From Spirochaetales bacterium (GTDB taxonomy: Bacteria; Spirochaetota; Spirochaetia; SZUA-6; DRHE01), in assembly GCA_023136785.1 (NCBI GenBank), contig JAGLQP010000001.1, positions 1-23,310 on the forward strand: DNA of 23,310 nucleotides, in the 5' to 3' direction. Under the pieces are notes generated by a model, which was not told where the DNA came from, did no database searches, and saw nothing but the letters and a program-made list of their open reading frames with translations. The translations under genes were made by a program, and so were the position numbers. Shown piece after piece: positions 14,714 through 22,263 of this stretch. Numbering within the stretch: the first letter of the stretch is position 1; each line of letters begins with the position of its first letter.

Positions 14714-14739
14714 GACAAATAATTTTGACAAATAATTTT
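14714..14739. repeat. Perfect 13-bp tandem repeat between flaB and the thiamine pyrophosphokinase gene
   Basis: GACAAATAATTTT occurs twice back to back (14714-14726 and 14727-14739). The junction makes a TTGACA (14725-14730), but no -10 stands at the right distance. It is AT-rich and lies upstream of both divergent genes, so it could be an UP element or protein-binding site. Confidence 0.9.
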
Positions 14740-14742
14740 CTG

Positions 14743-14771
14743 TTGATCATGCGGCTCAAAGGAGATAAGAT
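14743..14771 (+). promoter_or_regulatory. Candidate promoter of the thiamine pyrophosphokinase gene
   Basis: TTGATC (14743-14748), 17-base spacer, TAAGAT (14766-14771). The start would be near 14778, about four bases before the ATG at 14782. Both hexamers match four of six consensus positions. Confidence 0.4.
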
Positions 14772-14781
14772 TTGCCCCACC

Positions 14782-15441
14782 ATGACAGAGGGTGTCGGCT
14801 TGCTGCTGATTGGAGGGGAAGGTCCGGAACGCGGGCTGTTGGAGCCGATCCTTGGCGCGATCACCTACACCATTGCCGCCGATTCTGGTTTTGATCTGGC
14901 CAGAAAATTGGCCCTGACGCCGGATCTCCTGGTGGGGGATCTGGATTCCCTACAGCATTCGAAAGAACTTAGGGCTTTTCCGCAAAAGCGGATCCGGCGC
15001 TATCCTCGGGAAAAAGACGAAACCGACGCCGAGATCGGCCTGCGGATTCTCTGGGAAATGGGGTACCAGCGCACAGTTGTGGCCGGCGGTGGTGGCGGCA
15101 GGCTCGATCATCTGCTAGGGATAGTTGCCCTGTTCCAAAGGGAAAAACGCCCGACCACGTGGTACACTTCGAGAGAGCAGATCCAGGTTGTGGAGGGGAC
15201 ACAGATCATTACGGATTGCCTAGGTCAAACCGTCTCGTTCTTCCCCTTGGGGGGATCCGTTACAGGCATATCTTCTCAAGGTTTGAAATGGTCCCTTGAT
15301 GGCTTGGAGTGGGATTGCGGGGATGTGGCCTTAAGCAATGTCTTCAGCGAGGATCCCTGTACAGTTTCGGTGAAGCAGGGCAGGCTGTTGATGGTACGAA
15401 CTCTGGTAGGGGAGGAAGATGCTCGAAAAAACCAAGCTTGA
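14782..15441 (+). CDS. Thiamine pyrophosphokinase
   Basis: The enzyme transfers pyrophosphate from ATP to thiamine to make thiamine diphosphate. Family blocks are all present: IAADSGFDLARKL (residues 31-43), PDLLVGDLDSL (47-57, the Asp-rich metal site), EKDETDAEIGLRIL (77-90), VVAGGGGGRLDHLLG (99-113), and the C-terminal thiamine-binding beta sandwich GSVTGISSQGLKWSLDG and ALSNVFSE. The ATG at 14782 gives 219 aa, a typical length. Longer frames from ATG 14749 or TTG 14725 run through the promoter region. The 3' end overlaps the next gene by 23 bases. No TPP riboswitch is visible upstream, in keeping with a salvage rather than biosynthetic role. Confidence 0.93.
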   Translation: MTEGVGLLLIGGEGPERGLLEPILGAITYTIAADSGFDLARKLALTPDLLVGDLDSLQHSKELRAFPQKRIRRYPREKDETDAEIGLRILWEMGYQRTVVAGGGGGRLDHLLGIVALFQREKRPTTWYTSREQIQVVEGTQIITDCLGQTVSFFPLGGSVTGISSQGLKWSLDGLEWDCGDVALSNVFSEDPCTVSVKQGRLLMVRTLVGEEDARKNQA

Positions 15442-17203
15442 AGAGATCTCTTCCGAGCTTCCTGAAAGAGAGCGTCGTGAGCTTCTTGCTCGGATCACCC
15501 GTTCTCTGGGAAGCGAGGGTCAGGGCGAGTACAGTCGAATCGAGCTCAAGCAGGAGGAACGGGACAGACTGCTGGCCGAGGAGATGCAGAATCTGTCCCC
15601 CTGGACCCGCTTCGTGCTTTGGCTGAGAGGTCTTCTCAGCGGCAAATCAAAACGAGATCTGTTTGTCGATCTGAAGATCAAACAGCTGAAACGGGGCATT
15701 CGCCACAAGAGCGCCGGGCTGACGGGTTTCGAGACCAGAGATCTCTCCCCCAAGTTTGCCCGACAGCTCTTCGATCTGTACTACGCCTCCTTTCCGCTTA
15801 GGGAGATGTTCCAGGCTTTCCACACGGATCAGCACTTCCGCAACCAGGCCGTTACCCGTCTGTTCGATACAAAGCTGCCCAAGGCAAAAAAGAAGCTGGA
15901 AGACTTTCTTCCTGTAGAGGACATGGAGCAGATCTTTCACGACACGGGCAGCGAAGCGGAAGTGCGCAAGCGGCTGCTGCGCAAGTTCAACGACTATATC
16001 AAGCGCATTCCCGACAAGCTTGTTCGACAGTTGGAGGAGGGTATCAAGCCTCTGACTCATCTAAAGAACCTCGTACTGTTTCCCTACGCAGCTACCTTTC
16101 GCCATTTCAACTATCAACCCACGTGGGGGGCGCTGGAGGAGAAGTATCCCTTCTTCACCAATGCGTCGGTCATGCTCATGCTGGATCAGTTGGATCGCCT
16201 CTGGCACGCCTTGAACCTTGCCACCGGCCTTGGCGGCGAATGGTTCTGCCACGAGGAGTTGTTCTCCTACTTCCTCGAGGAGAACCTGGACGGTGAGGAG
16301 GAAGGGGAGGTTGTCGATCTGGACAGGGAAGAGGTGGAGATCTTCGAGCTGACAAACGCTCTTGTTCAGCTGGTGGATTCTGCAAACGCGTTCATTAAAA
16401 AAATTCCCATAATGGATCTGCTCCGCTACTTCCGCAAAGATCCCTACTACAAACTTGTCTTTGCCACACCCCGGTTATATGCCAAGCCTCTGTACGTCAA
16501 TGGACTTAAGGGTCGTATACTCGGTCAGCTGGAAGAGAGAATCATTGCGGTAAAGAAAAGCGTCATCGAAGCAAAGATCAAGGAGATCTTTAAATCCGAT
16601 CAGCTGTACGAGATGTTCTACTACGTTGAGACACCGAGCTTCGACTATTCAGCCCTCGAACTGCCCTATTTCAGCTATACGAAATCGGTGAAGATCCTGT
16701 ACAACTATCTGTCCAGGATCTATAAGGGATACATTCAGGAAACTCTGCAGATCGTCAACTCCTATATCGTCGCGGGAAACCGGATGATCCAAGCCAGGCT
16801 AAACCAGTACGCCGCCGGACTGGAGGAACTGGAAGCCAAACTGGTACTCCTTGACCGTTCCCTGGCCCCGGACGAAGATGACGGCAAAACCCTCTTACGA
16901 CTTCGCCATCGCCTGGCCACCGACCTCGGCCAACAGAAGCTCTATCGCGGTTTTGTACTTCAGAAGAATCGAGAAGCCCGAGAGCTTGTCGATCAGGGTA
17001 TGGAGTATTTGCTCGGCATCAAGCGTGTATACGATGATCTGCTGTCAAGCCCGATGGAGAGCGTCAAGTCGGTGCTGAAAACGCTGCATTTCTACAAGGG
17101 GAAAAGTCAAACCCTATCGACTCTGCTGCGTTTGACTTCGGATCTGGTTGCTGATTTTCAGGATCTTCTCAATCAGCTGGTTGCTCTGGAAAAGGATTCC
17201 TGA
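15419..17203 (+). CDS. Large cytoplasmic protein of unknown function (spirochaete-type, possibly DUF5312)
   Basis: 594 residues without signal peptide or clear TM helix; one hydrophobic amphipathic stretch lies near residues 60-75 (SPWTRFVLWLRGLL). It is mostly helical and rich in Leu, Lys, Tyr and Phe, with an acidic patch near residues 283-305 (EENLDGEEEGEVVDLDREEV) and several regions that could form coiled coils in the C-terminal third. No catalytic motif is evident. It resembles, from memory, a spirochaete-only Pfam family (DUF5312); this needs a profile search. The ATG at 15419 has a strong Shine-Dalgarno GGGGAGGA and sits inside the end of the thiamine pyrophosphokinase gene, so translation is coupled. 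Its 3' end overlaps the convergent HIT gene by 35 bases. Confidence 0.8.
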   Translation: MLEKTKLEEISSELPERERRELLARITRSLGSEGQGEYSRIELKQEERDRLLAEEMQNLSPWTRFVLWLRGLLSGKSKRDLFVDLKIKQLKRGIRHKSAGLTGFETRDLSPKFARQLFDLYYASFPLREMFQAFHTDQHFRNQAVTRLFDTKLPKAKKKLEDFLPVEDMEQIFHDTGSEAEVRKRLLRKFNDYIKRIPDKLVRQLEEGIKPLTHLKNLVLFPYAATFRHFNYQPTWGALEEKYPFFTNASVMLMLDQLDRLWHALNLATGLGGEWFCHEELFSYFLEENLDGEEEGEVVDLDREEVEIFELTNALVQLVDSANAFIKKIPIMDLLRYFRKDPYYKLVFATPRLYAKPLYVNGLKGRILGQLEERIIAVKKSVIEAKIKEIFKSDQLYEMFYYVETPSFDYSALELPYFSYTKSVKILYNYLSRIYKGYIQETLQIVNSYIVAGNRMIQARLNQYAAGLEELEAKLVLLDRSLAPDEDDGKTLLRLRHRLATDLGQQKLYRGFVLQKNREARELVDQGMEYLLGIKRVYDDLLSSPMESVKSVLKTLHFYKGKSQTLSTLLRLTSDLVADFQDLLNQLVALEKDS

Positions 17204-17690
17204 AAGGGTTCTGTTCTACCGTTTCCCGGATGCGGCGGGCCGTTTCCCGGGGTTCTTCCACCAGGACCCGTTTCCCGGCTATGAGGTCAGCGATCCCCGT
17301 CTCGTGGGGATAGCGTGGAATCAGGTGCAGGTGAAGGTGATCGATGGAAGCACCGGCGGAGTGGCCCATGTTGTAGCCGATGTTGTAACCCACCGGCTGG
17401 TGGACCATATCGGCAATATCGAGAAAATAGCGGGTCAGCTCGTTCAATCGCTGCTCTTCTTCGGGAGTGTAGTTCCTGATATCCTCGGTGTGGCGTGTGG
17501 GGAAGATCAGCAGGTGCCCGGGATTGTACGGATAGAGATTCACCGTCACGATAAACAGGTTATCTCTGTGCACAGACAGATCGGTAACCGAGGGATGCCG
17601 GTCACGAATCAAACAGAAGATACACCCGTCGGGTTTCGGTTCTTTTATGTAGGCGTACTTCTGGAAGTTGAAAAAGTAATCTTTCCTCAA
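17169..17690 (-). CDS. HIT family nucleotide hydrolase/phosphorylase
   Basis: 173 residues. The histidine triad is H118-x-H120-x-H122 in SIDHLHLHLIPR, preceded by the fold motifs NLYPYNPGHLLIFPTRH and the cysteine pair CIFC (C23, C26), a possible zinc site. The subtype with an N-terminal KYAYIKE...GCIFC resembles Ap4A phosphorylase/HIT hydrolases that cleave dinucleoside polyphosphates; substrate is not certain. The start is TTG at 17690, three bases after the SPFH gene stop; no other start precedes the conserved region. Its 3' end overlaps the convergent 594-aa gene. Confidence 0.92.
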   Translation of the reverse strand: MRKDYFFNFQKYAYIKEPKPDGCIFCLIRDRHPSVTDLSVHRDNLFIVTVNLYPYNPGHLLIFPTRHTEDIRNYTPEEEQRLNELTRYFLDIADMVHQPVGYNIGYNMGHSAGASIDHLHLHLIPRYPHETGIADLIAGKRVLVEEPRETARRIRETVEQNPFRNPFPEQPAD

Positions 17691-17693
17691 AGG

Positions 17694-18560
17694 TTATTCG
17701 GCTTCCGAAAACTCAAGGATCGTATTCAAATCGAATTCGGGAATTGTGATCACCTTTTCCCCGGAAAGCTTCTGGACATACATCGCCTTCAATAAAATCG
17801 GGTACTCGTTTAAAAGCTTCCCGTACTCTCTCAGGGCTTCCAGGGTTTTCCGTTCTTGATCCCTGGCGTTCTCCGCCCGAACCTGCTCTTCCGCCAACCT
17901 GGCTACGGCTACATCCCGCGAGCGATCCCTGATTTCTACCAGCTCTCTGTACGACTGTCGTGCCAACTCGTACAACTCGAGATCCGGTACGCTCACAGTC
18001 TCGGTGCGGAGACTCAAGATTTTCAAGTCGGGAAACTCACGGGCAAGCTTCCGTTCCATCTGCAGATTCAGCGTTGCACTCGAGGCAAGATCGCTTTGAA
18101 CCTCCTTCAAGCTGTTCATGACTCGGTTGGAGATCTGTTCGGCCCTTGCCTCGTAGAAATCATCCAGCGTTTCAGGGGAAAGCTTCTCTTCGGCAACGAG
18201 AGCGGGCAGGCTCTCCGGGACGATCCCGAACTGAATCGTAACGTTGCCGCTGAGAGAGAAATCGGGATTTTCCGGGAGAATCGAGGAGTACAGCTGTCCG
18301 GATGGCAGGCTTCCCTCGAAAGAAACATCCAGAGTACGGGGATGGAGATCAAAGGTATACAGAGTCATGTTTGTGGGAATCAGACGCTCCCATCGCCAGC
18401 TGAACTCTCCGGGACGAATCACCTGGTCGTCGTATCCGCCGATTTTCGTAAATACCACGGCGTAATTCTCCGGAGGCAGAAGGATCTGAACCCAGCCGAA
18501 GTAGAAGGCGGTCCCCGCCAGTACCACAAGAATCACCAGGATGATTAGGAATGCTTTCAT
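17694..18560 (-). CDS. SPFH/Band 7-like membrane protein
   Basis: 288 residues. An N-terminal TM helix (MKAFLIILVILVVLAGTAFYFG) is followed by VQILLPPENYAVVFTKIGGYDDQVIRPGEF, typical of the prohibitin/stomatin (SPFH) N-terminus, then a domain with LDVSF and NVTIQFGIVPESLPAL and a charged helical region (residues ~215-265, VAVARLAEEQVRAENARDQE) that may form a coiled coil. Such proteins oligomerise at membranes. ATG at 18560 follows a good ribosome site (AAGGAAAG); upstream in-frame starts precede the promoter and hide the TM helix. The topology suggests a single anchor with the main domain on one side; side not determined. Confidence 0.82.
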   Translation of the reverse strand: MKAFLIILVILVVLAGTAFYFGWVQILLPPENYAVVFTKIGGYDDQVIRPGEFSWRWERLIPTNMTLYTFDLHPRTLDVSFEGSLPSGQLYSSILPENPDFSLSGNVTIQFGIVPESLPALVAEEKLSPETLDDFYEARAEQISNRVMNSLKEVQSDLASSATLNLQMERKLAREFPDLKILSLRTETVSVPDLELYELARQSYRELVEIRDRSRDVAVARLAEEQVRAENARDQERKTLEALREYGKLLNEYPILLKAMYVQKLSGEKVITIPEFDLNTILEFSEAE

Positions 18561-18579
18561 CGTCTTTCCTTCCTTACAC

Positions 18580-18607
18580 ATATTACGTAAAATGTTCGAA
18601 ATTGCAA
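18580..18607 (-). promoter_or_regulatory. Promoter of the SPFH-HIT operon
   Basis: Minus-strand TTGCAA (18607-18602; self-complementary), 16-base spacer, TAATAT (18585-18580). Start near 18573 gives a short leader that still contains the purine-rich ribosome site. Confidence 0.55.
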
Positions 18608-18625
18608 GCCGATCCATCTTATACT
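18595..18625 (+). promoter_or_regulatory. Candidate promoter of the small membrane protein gene
   Basis: A good -10, TATACT (18620-18625), with a poor -35 (TTCGAA, 18595-18600, 19-base spacer). It overlaps the divergent SPFH promoter's -35 region, so the two may compete. Confidence 0.35.
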
Positions 18626-18661
18626 GAAGGGTAGTGCAAATATCGGCAGGAGGTCGCAACC

Positions 18662-19003
18662 TTGAGACGAAGCCGGGGACAAATTTTTATTCTCTCCTCT
18701 CTGTACTGGCTGGTTGCCAGAGGGGTGGTGTTCTTTTTTATCTTCTCCCTTCTCCTCTTCCTTCTCTACCTGCTCGGGAATTTTCAGGAGTTTCTCGATT
18801 CGACGCAGATTTTCCTGATCAAGCTGCTCAAGATCAGTCTCCTGGCCGAGGTTTTCCTCGGCATCCTGTACATTCTGCTGGTATTTATCCTGCGACGGCA
18901 GCGTAGGTACTATCTGAAGTTGATCTTCTGTTCGCTGTCTGTTGTGATTTCCTACCTGCTGTTACTGGCCTTTTCCTTTCTCTCCGCCTGGTTCCAGTTG
19001 TAA
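18662..19003 (+). CDS. Small integral membrane protein, unknown function
   Basis: 113 residues with three predicted TM helices at about 15-39, 57-77 and 86-110, and short basic loops (MRRSRGQ at the N-terminus, RRQRRYYLK between helices 2 and 3), consistent with a positive-inside N-terminus. The start is TTG at 18662, supported by a strong AGGAGG eight bases upstream. I recognise no family. It is followed by the independent promoter of the alcohol dehydrogenase gene. Confidence 0.75.
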   Translation: MRRSRGQIFILSSLYWLVARGVVFFFIFSLLLFLLYLLGNFQEFLDSTQIFLIKLLKISLLAEVFLGILYILLVFILRRQRRYYLKLIFCSLSVVISYLLLLAFSFLSAWFQL

Positions 19004-19034
19004 GGTCGGATCACAACGGTGATGACGGGCTTCG

Positions 19035-19064
19035 TTGACAGGATTTCTTCTGCGTTGCTATACT
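19035..19064 (+). promoter_or_regulatory. Promoter of the alcohol dehydrogenase-aroH-GT5-map operon
   Basis: TTGACA (19035-19040), 18-base spacer, TATACT (19059-19064). Start near 19071, about 24 bases before the GTG at 19095, whose ribosome site is AGGACGAAGA. Confidence 0.75.
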
Positions 19065-19094
19065 CGGATCATTCTCAAGGTGGTAGGACGAAGA

Positions 19095-20264
19095 GTGAAC
19101 AATTTTGTATTGCAGATGCCCCAGGGTATTTTCTTCGGACCCGGAGAGTGGAAAAAACTTCCGGAACTGTTGCCCCGTTTTGGAAGGCGGGTCCTTGTGT
19201 TCAGTGGACAGCACTGGTTCTCCGAGTCCGGATGGCAGCACAGATTCCGCGAAGTACTTTCATCCTTCGAGGTGCTTTCCCTCCAGTGCCCGGGGAGGGA
19301 GCCGGAGGTTGAGGGGCTGAATGGGCTGCTGGAGCAGGCACGGGATTTCAAGCCCGAGGTGATCGTCGCGGTGGGGGGCGGCTCGGTACTGGACACGGGC
19401 AAGGCTGTTTCCGGATTGCTGCCGGTCAGGGACAAGGTAGAGGATTTCCTTGAAGGCATCGGCAAAGGCCTGAAGCTCGACGTTCCGGGAGTTCCCTGGC
19501 TCGCTCTGCCCACGACCTCTGGGACCGGGGCGGAAGTCACGAAAAACGCTGTCCTGAAATCCAAGGCCCATGGCGCAAAGAAGAGCCTGCGTTCTCCTTT
19601 CATGCTGGCAACCTATGCCCTGGTCGATCCGGAGCTAACCGTGGGAGCTCCGCTTACCTTGAGCGGAATCGTCGGCATGGATGCTTTGACCCAATTGGTC
19701 GAGGCTAACCTGTCAAAAAAATCCGCTCCTATTCCGCGAGCCCTATCCCGGCAGGCCTTCCCGGGCATGCTGCGGGCCCTCAAGATGATTCCGAAGGATC
19801 CCGACGATCTGCAGGCCCGCGCCGCTGCAGCCTACGGCGCCATGTGCAGCGGGATCGCCCTGGCCAACTCCGGCCTTGGCGCCGCCCACGGATTTGCCTC
19901 CGGCCTGGGAGGGTTGTACGACATCCCTCATGGATTGATCTGCGCCCTGTTCATCAGACCGGTTCTCCGGGCCAATGCTGAGGTGATCCGGGAGGATTGC
20001 CGTTTGCTCTACCAGACAGCACTGGAGCAGGGGGTGGCGGACAAGCAGGGAGCAGCCGCCCAGGATGATCCGGTGCAGTGGCTGATCGGGGAGATCGACT
20101 CCCTGTTTTCCGTCTACGATCTTCCGGTAAACCTCAAAGGATTCGCCGTAGATCCGGGGCAGATCCCGGAAATCGCTCACCGTTCCTCCGGATCGAGTAT
20201 GTCCGGCAATCCCAGGGAGCTGCCGCAAGAGGAACGGGAAGCGATCATCGCCGGGCTGCTGTAG
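19095..20264 (+). CDS. Iron-containing (group III) alcohol dehydrogenase family protein
   Basis: 389 residues from the GTG at 19095, which gives the usual N-terminus VNNFVLQMPQGIFFGPGEW. The NAD(P)-binding motif is VAVGGGSVLDTGKAV, then LALPTTSGTGAEVTKNAVL. Compared with E. coli FucO metal ligands, the first Asp is kept (GMDALTQ), the next His is Gln, and the later His residues are in LGAAHGFASGLGG and DIPHG, with the catalytic/nucleotide His of AHPLG replaced by Ser. This pattern is known to me from a subgroup of the family, so metal type and substrate are uncertain. An in-frame TTG at 19035 is the -35 box of the promoter, so not a start. It is the first gene of an operon, 11 bases before aroH. 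Confidence 0.88.
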   Translation: MNNFVLQMPQGIFFGPGEWKKLPELLPRFGRRVLVFSGQHWFSESGWQHRFREVLSSFEVLSLQCPGREPEVEGLNGLLEQARDFKPEVIVAVGGGSVLDTGKAVSGLLPVRDKVEDFLEGIGKGLKLDVPGVPWLALPTTSGTGAEVTKNAVLKSKAHGAKKSLRSPFMLATYALVDPELTVGAPLTLSGIVGMDALTQLVEANLSKKSAPIPRALSRQAFPGMLRALKMIPKDPDDLQARAAAAYGAMCSGIALANSGLGAAHGFASGLGGLYDIPHGLICALFIRPVLRANAEVIREDCRLLYQTALEQGVADKQGAAAQDDPVQWLIGEIDSLFSVYDLPVNLKGFAVDPGQIPEIAHRSSGSSMSGNPRELPQEEREAIIAGLL

Positions 20265-20275
20265 AAGAGGATGAT

Positions 20276-20656
20276 GTGATTCGTTCAGTACGAGGGGCTG
20301 CCGGGGTCGGCAGGAACAGTGCGGAGCAGATCCACTCGCTGGCGTTGCAGCTCGTTCAGGAGATCCTGACCCGCAATCATATCGGGGAAAGTGAAATCAT
20401 CAGCGTTCTTTTTTCTCTGACCAAGGACCTGACCAAGAGCAACCCGGCCACGGGAATACGCTCCTCCGGCTTCGCCGACACTCCGTTGTTCTGCGTCCAG
20501 GAGGCGGATATCGAAGGGGCCCTGCCGAGAATCATTCGGGTACTGGTGACATATTCGACGGAGGAGGATCGCCTGCCCATACCGGTCTACCTGGGCCGGG
20601 CAGCGGTCCTGCGTCCGGATCTGACAGATGCAGCGGGTGGAGAGGACCAGAGGTGA
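20276..20656 (+). CDS. aroH: Chorismate mutase, AroH type
   Basis: AroH rearranges chorismate to prephenate for Phe/Tyr synthesis. The 126-residue protein aligns end to end with B. subtilis AroH (127 aa): IRSVRGAAGVGRNSAEQI, VLFSLTKDLTKSNPATGIR, FCVQEADIEGALPRIIRVLVTY and VYLGRAAVLRPDL. Active-site equivalents are visible: Arg6 (B. subtilis Arg7), the Cys and Glu of CVQE, Arg of IIRV, and Tyr of VYL. The start is GTG at 20276 with GAGG upstream; the frame is open further upstream inside the dehydrogenase gene but without homology. The 3' end overlaps the GT5 gene as GTGA. No other aromatic-pathway gene is nearby. Confidence 0.93.
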   Translation: MIRSVRGAAGVGRNSAEQIHSLALQLVQEILTRNHIGESEIISVLFSLTKDLTKSNPATGIRSSGFADTPLFCVQEADIEGALPRIIRVLVTYSTEEDRLPIPVYLGRAAVLRPDLTDAAGGEDQR

Positions 20657-22263
20657 GTCTAAAGCGCGGGGTTTGGCATATCAGTCGGGAGTGTGACGGT
20701 ATTGCCGAAGCGGGGGGCTTGAAAGATGTCGTGGCCGGACTCTCCGAAGCTCTGGCCAAGGAAGGCGTGCCCACCGCCGTGGTGTTGCCTCGATACGGGT
20801 TCATCGATCTTCAACGGCTGGATGCGGAGAGTACAGGCGTCCACTTCGATCTGCAGCTGCCCTCCGGTTCCGCAAGCTTGCCCTCGCGTAAGGAGCGGGT
20901 GGAGGTTTTTCGCTGCCGGCACCAAGGCGCTGCAGTGTATCTGCTCGACTGCCCGCGTACCCGCAGCAAGCGGGCGATCTATACCTACACGGGGGAGGAG
21001 GAAAAGGAGGACCCGCGGAAACGAAAGGGATCGGGGCATTGGGACGCCCACCATATCAACCTGATCCTCCAGCGGGGCGCTCTGGAGCTGGCCCTGGCTC
21101 TGGGACCCCCGGATGTGTTTCATTGCCACGACGGCCACTCGGCCTTCCTTCCCGCCATCATGAGGAATTGCTCTGCCTACCGGGAGGAACTTAAGGACAG
21201 CCGGGCTCTGATCACGATACACAATGCGGGACGAGGATACCACCAGGAGATCTACGACATGGATTTCGCCGCCCAGCTGACTCGATTGCCGTCGGACATT
21301 CTCTCCAAAGGCATCCTCAAAGGCGCGGTGGATCCCTTCCTGGTGGGCGCGGTTTATGCTCCAATCAACACGGTATCCGAGGGGTATGCCCAAGAGATAA
21401 ACTCGGGCCGGTTGGACGAACTGACCGGTGGATTGGGGGCGGCCCTCGAGCGCTCGGGGGTGAAGCTGTTGGGGATCACCAATGGCATCGCGCCGCAATC
21501 CTTCGATCCCCGCTATCCCGGGCAGAGCGGGCTTCCCTTTACCTTCGATCCTTCCCGGAACGACCTCTCCGGAAAGCGGAGCTGCCGGGATCGCTTCGTC
21601 GAGCTGCTTTCCGGCGTCGAGGATTCAAACGGAGGCGGGCGGATCTCTTCCACCCCCGAGCTGACCGGACTGGAGATCTTCGGGTCCTTGAAAAAGGCCT
21701 CCGATCGGCCTCTGTACACCTTTGTCGGCAGATTGACAGGCCAGAAGGGCGTCGACATTCTGGCCGGCGCCGTGACCCGCTGTTTCTCCAAAAACAGGGA
21801 TGTTCAGTTTCTCATCCTCGGCCAGGGGGAGAAAAAAATCGAGGGCCGGCTGATCGAAATCACTCGCCGTCAGGAGGCGGAGGGCAAACTATGCCTCTTG
21901 ATCGGGTACAACAGCCAGGCCGCCAAGTACATCTACGCTTCCGGAGATTTTTTTCTCGTCCCCTCTCGGTACGAACCCTGCGGTCTGACCGATCTATTCG
22001 CCCAGATGATGGGAAATCTTCCGATCGTTCATGGGGTGGGCGGACTGATCAAGGTGCGACCGGGTTATACCGGCTACAGCTACAAATCCCATTCGGTTCA
22101 GGCTCTGGTTGAGGCGATCGGAGAATCGATCTCGGACTATCGGGAGGATCAGGACCGTTTGAAGCGTCTCCAACGCCAGGCCTTTTCCGAGGTGTTCGAG
22201 CACTACACCTGGGAGAAGGTGCTCCGGGAAGGGTACCTTCCTCTCTATCAAGCAGGGAGCTAG
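20653..22263 (+). CDS. GT5 glycogen/starch synthase-like glycosyltransferase
   Basis: 536 residues with GT-B fold motifs of GT5: AEAGGLKDVVAGLSEAL (residues 18-34), FHCHDGHSAFLPAI, ITIHNAGRGYH, LLGITNGI, FVGRLTGQKGVDIL (Arg and Lys that bind the donor phosphates), and PSRYEPCGLTDLFAQMMGN with the catalytic glutamate. In E. coli GlgA the N-terminal motif is KTGGL with Lys15 contacting ADP-glucose; here it is EAGGL (Glu19), and HDWH is HDGH. The sugar-nucleotide donor may therefore differ (ADP- versus UDP-glucose). GTG start at 20653 overlaps the aroH stop. A ~20-residue polar insertion (SNGGGRISSTPEL) lies mid-protein. Likely glycogen-type glucan synthesis, but no other glg gene is in view. 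Confidence 0.85.
   Translation: MSLKRGVWHISRECDGIAEAGGLKDVVAGLSEALAKEGVPTAVVLPRYGFIDLQRLDAESTGVHFDLQLPSGSASLPSRKERVEVFRCRHQGAAVYLLDCPRTRSKRAIYTYTGEEEKEDPRKRKGSGHWDAHHINLILQRGALELALALGPPDVFHCHDGHSAFLPAIMRNCSAYREELKDSRALITIHNAGRGYHQEIYDMDFAAQLTRLPSDILSKGILKGAVDPFLVGAVYAPINTVSEGYAQEINSGRLDELTGGLGAALERSGVKLLGITNGIAPQSFDPRYPGQSGLPFTFDPSRNDLSGKRSCRDRFVELLSGVEDSNGGGRISSTPELTGLEIFGSLKKASDRPLYTFVGRLTGQKGVDILAGAVTRCFSKNRDVQFLILGQGEKKIEGRLIEITRRQEAEGKLCLLIGYNSQAAKYIYASGDFFLVPSRYEPCGLTDLFAQMMGNLPIVHGVGGLIKVRPGYTGYSYKSHSVQALVEAIGESISDYREDQDRLKRLQRQAFSEVFEHYTWEKVLREGYLPLYQAGS

Noticed and set aside
14537..14724. Sigma28 promoter for flaB
   Set aside because: No good match to TAAA-N15-GCCGATAA was found; the best try (CTAAG with AGGCTTAA) matches few positions.
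14725..14781. TPP riboswitch before the thiamine pyrophosphokinase gene
   Set aside because: The region is short, AT-rich and repeat-containing, with no CTGAGA-type conserved core, and the promoter appears to lie within it.
17856..18548. 230-codon plus-strand frame opposite the SPFH gene
   Set aside because: The minus strand encodes a protein with a TM anchor and SPFH-like features plus promoter and ribosome site; the plus frame has none.
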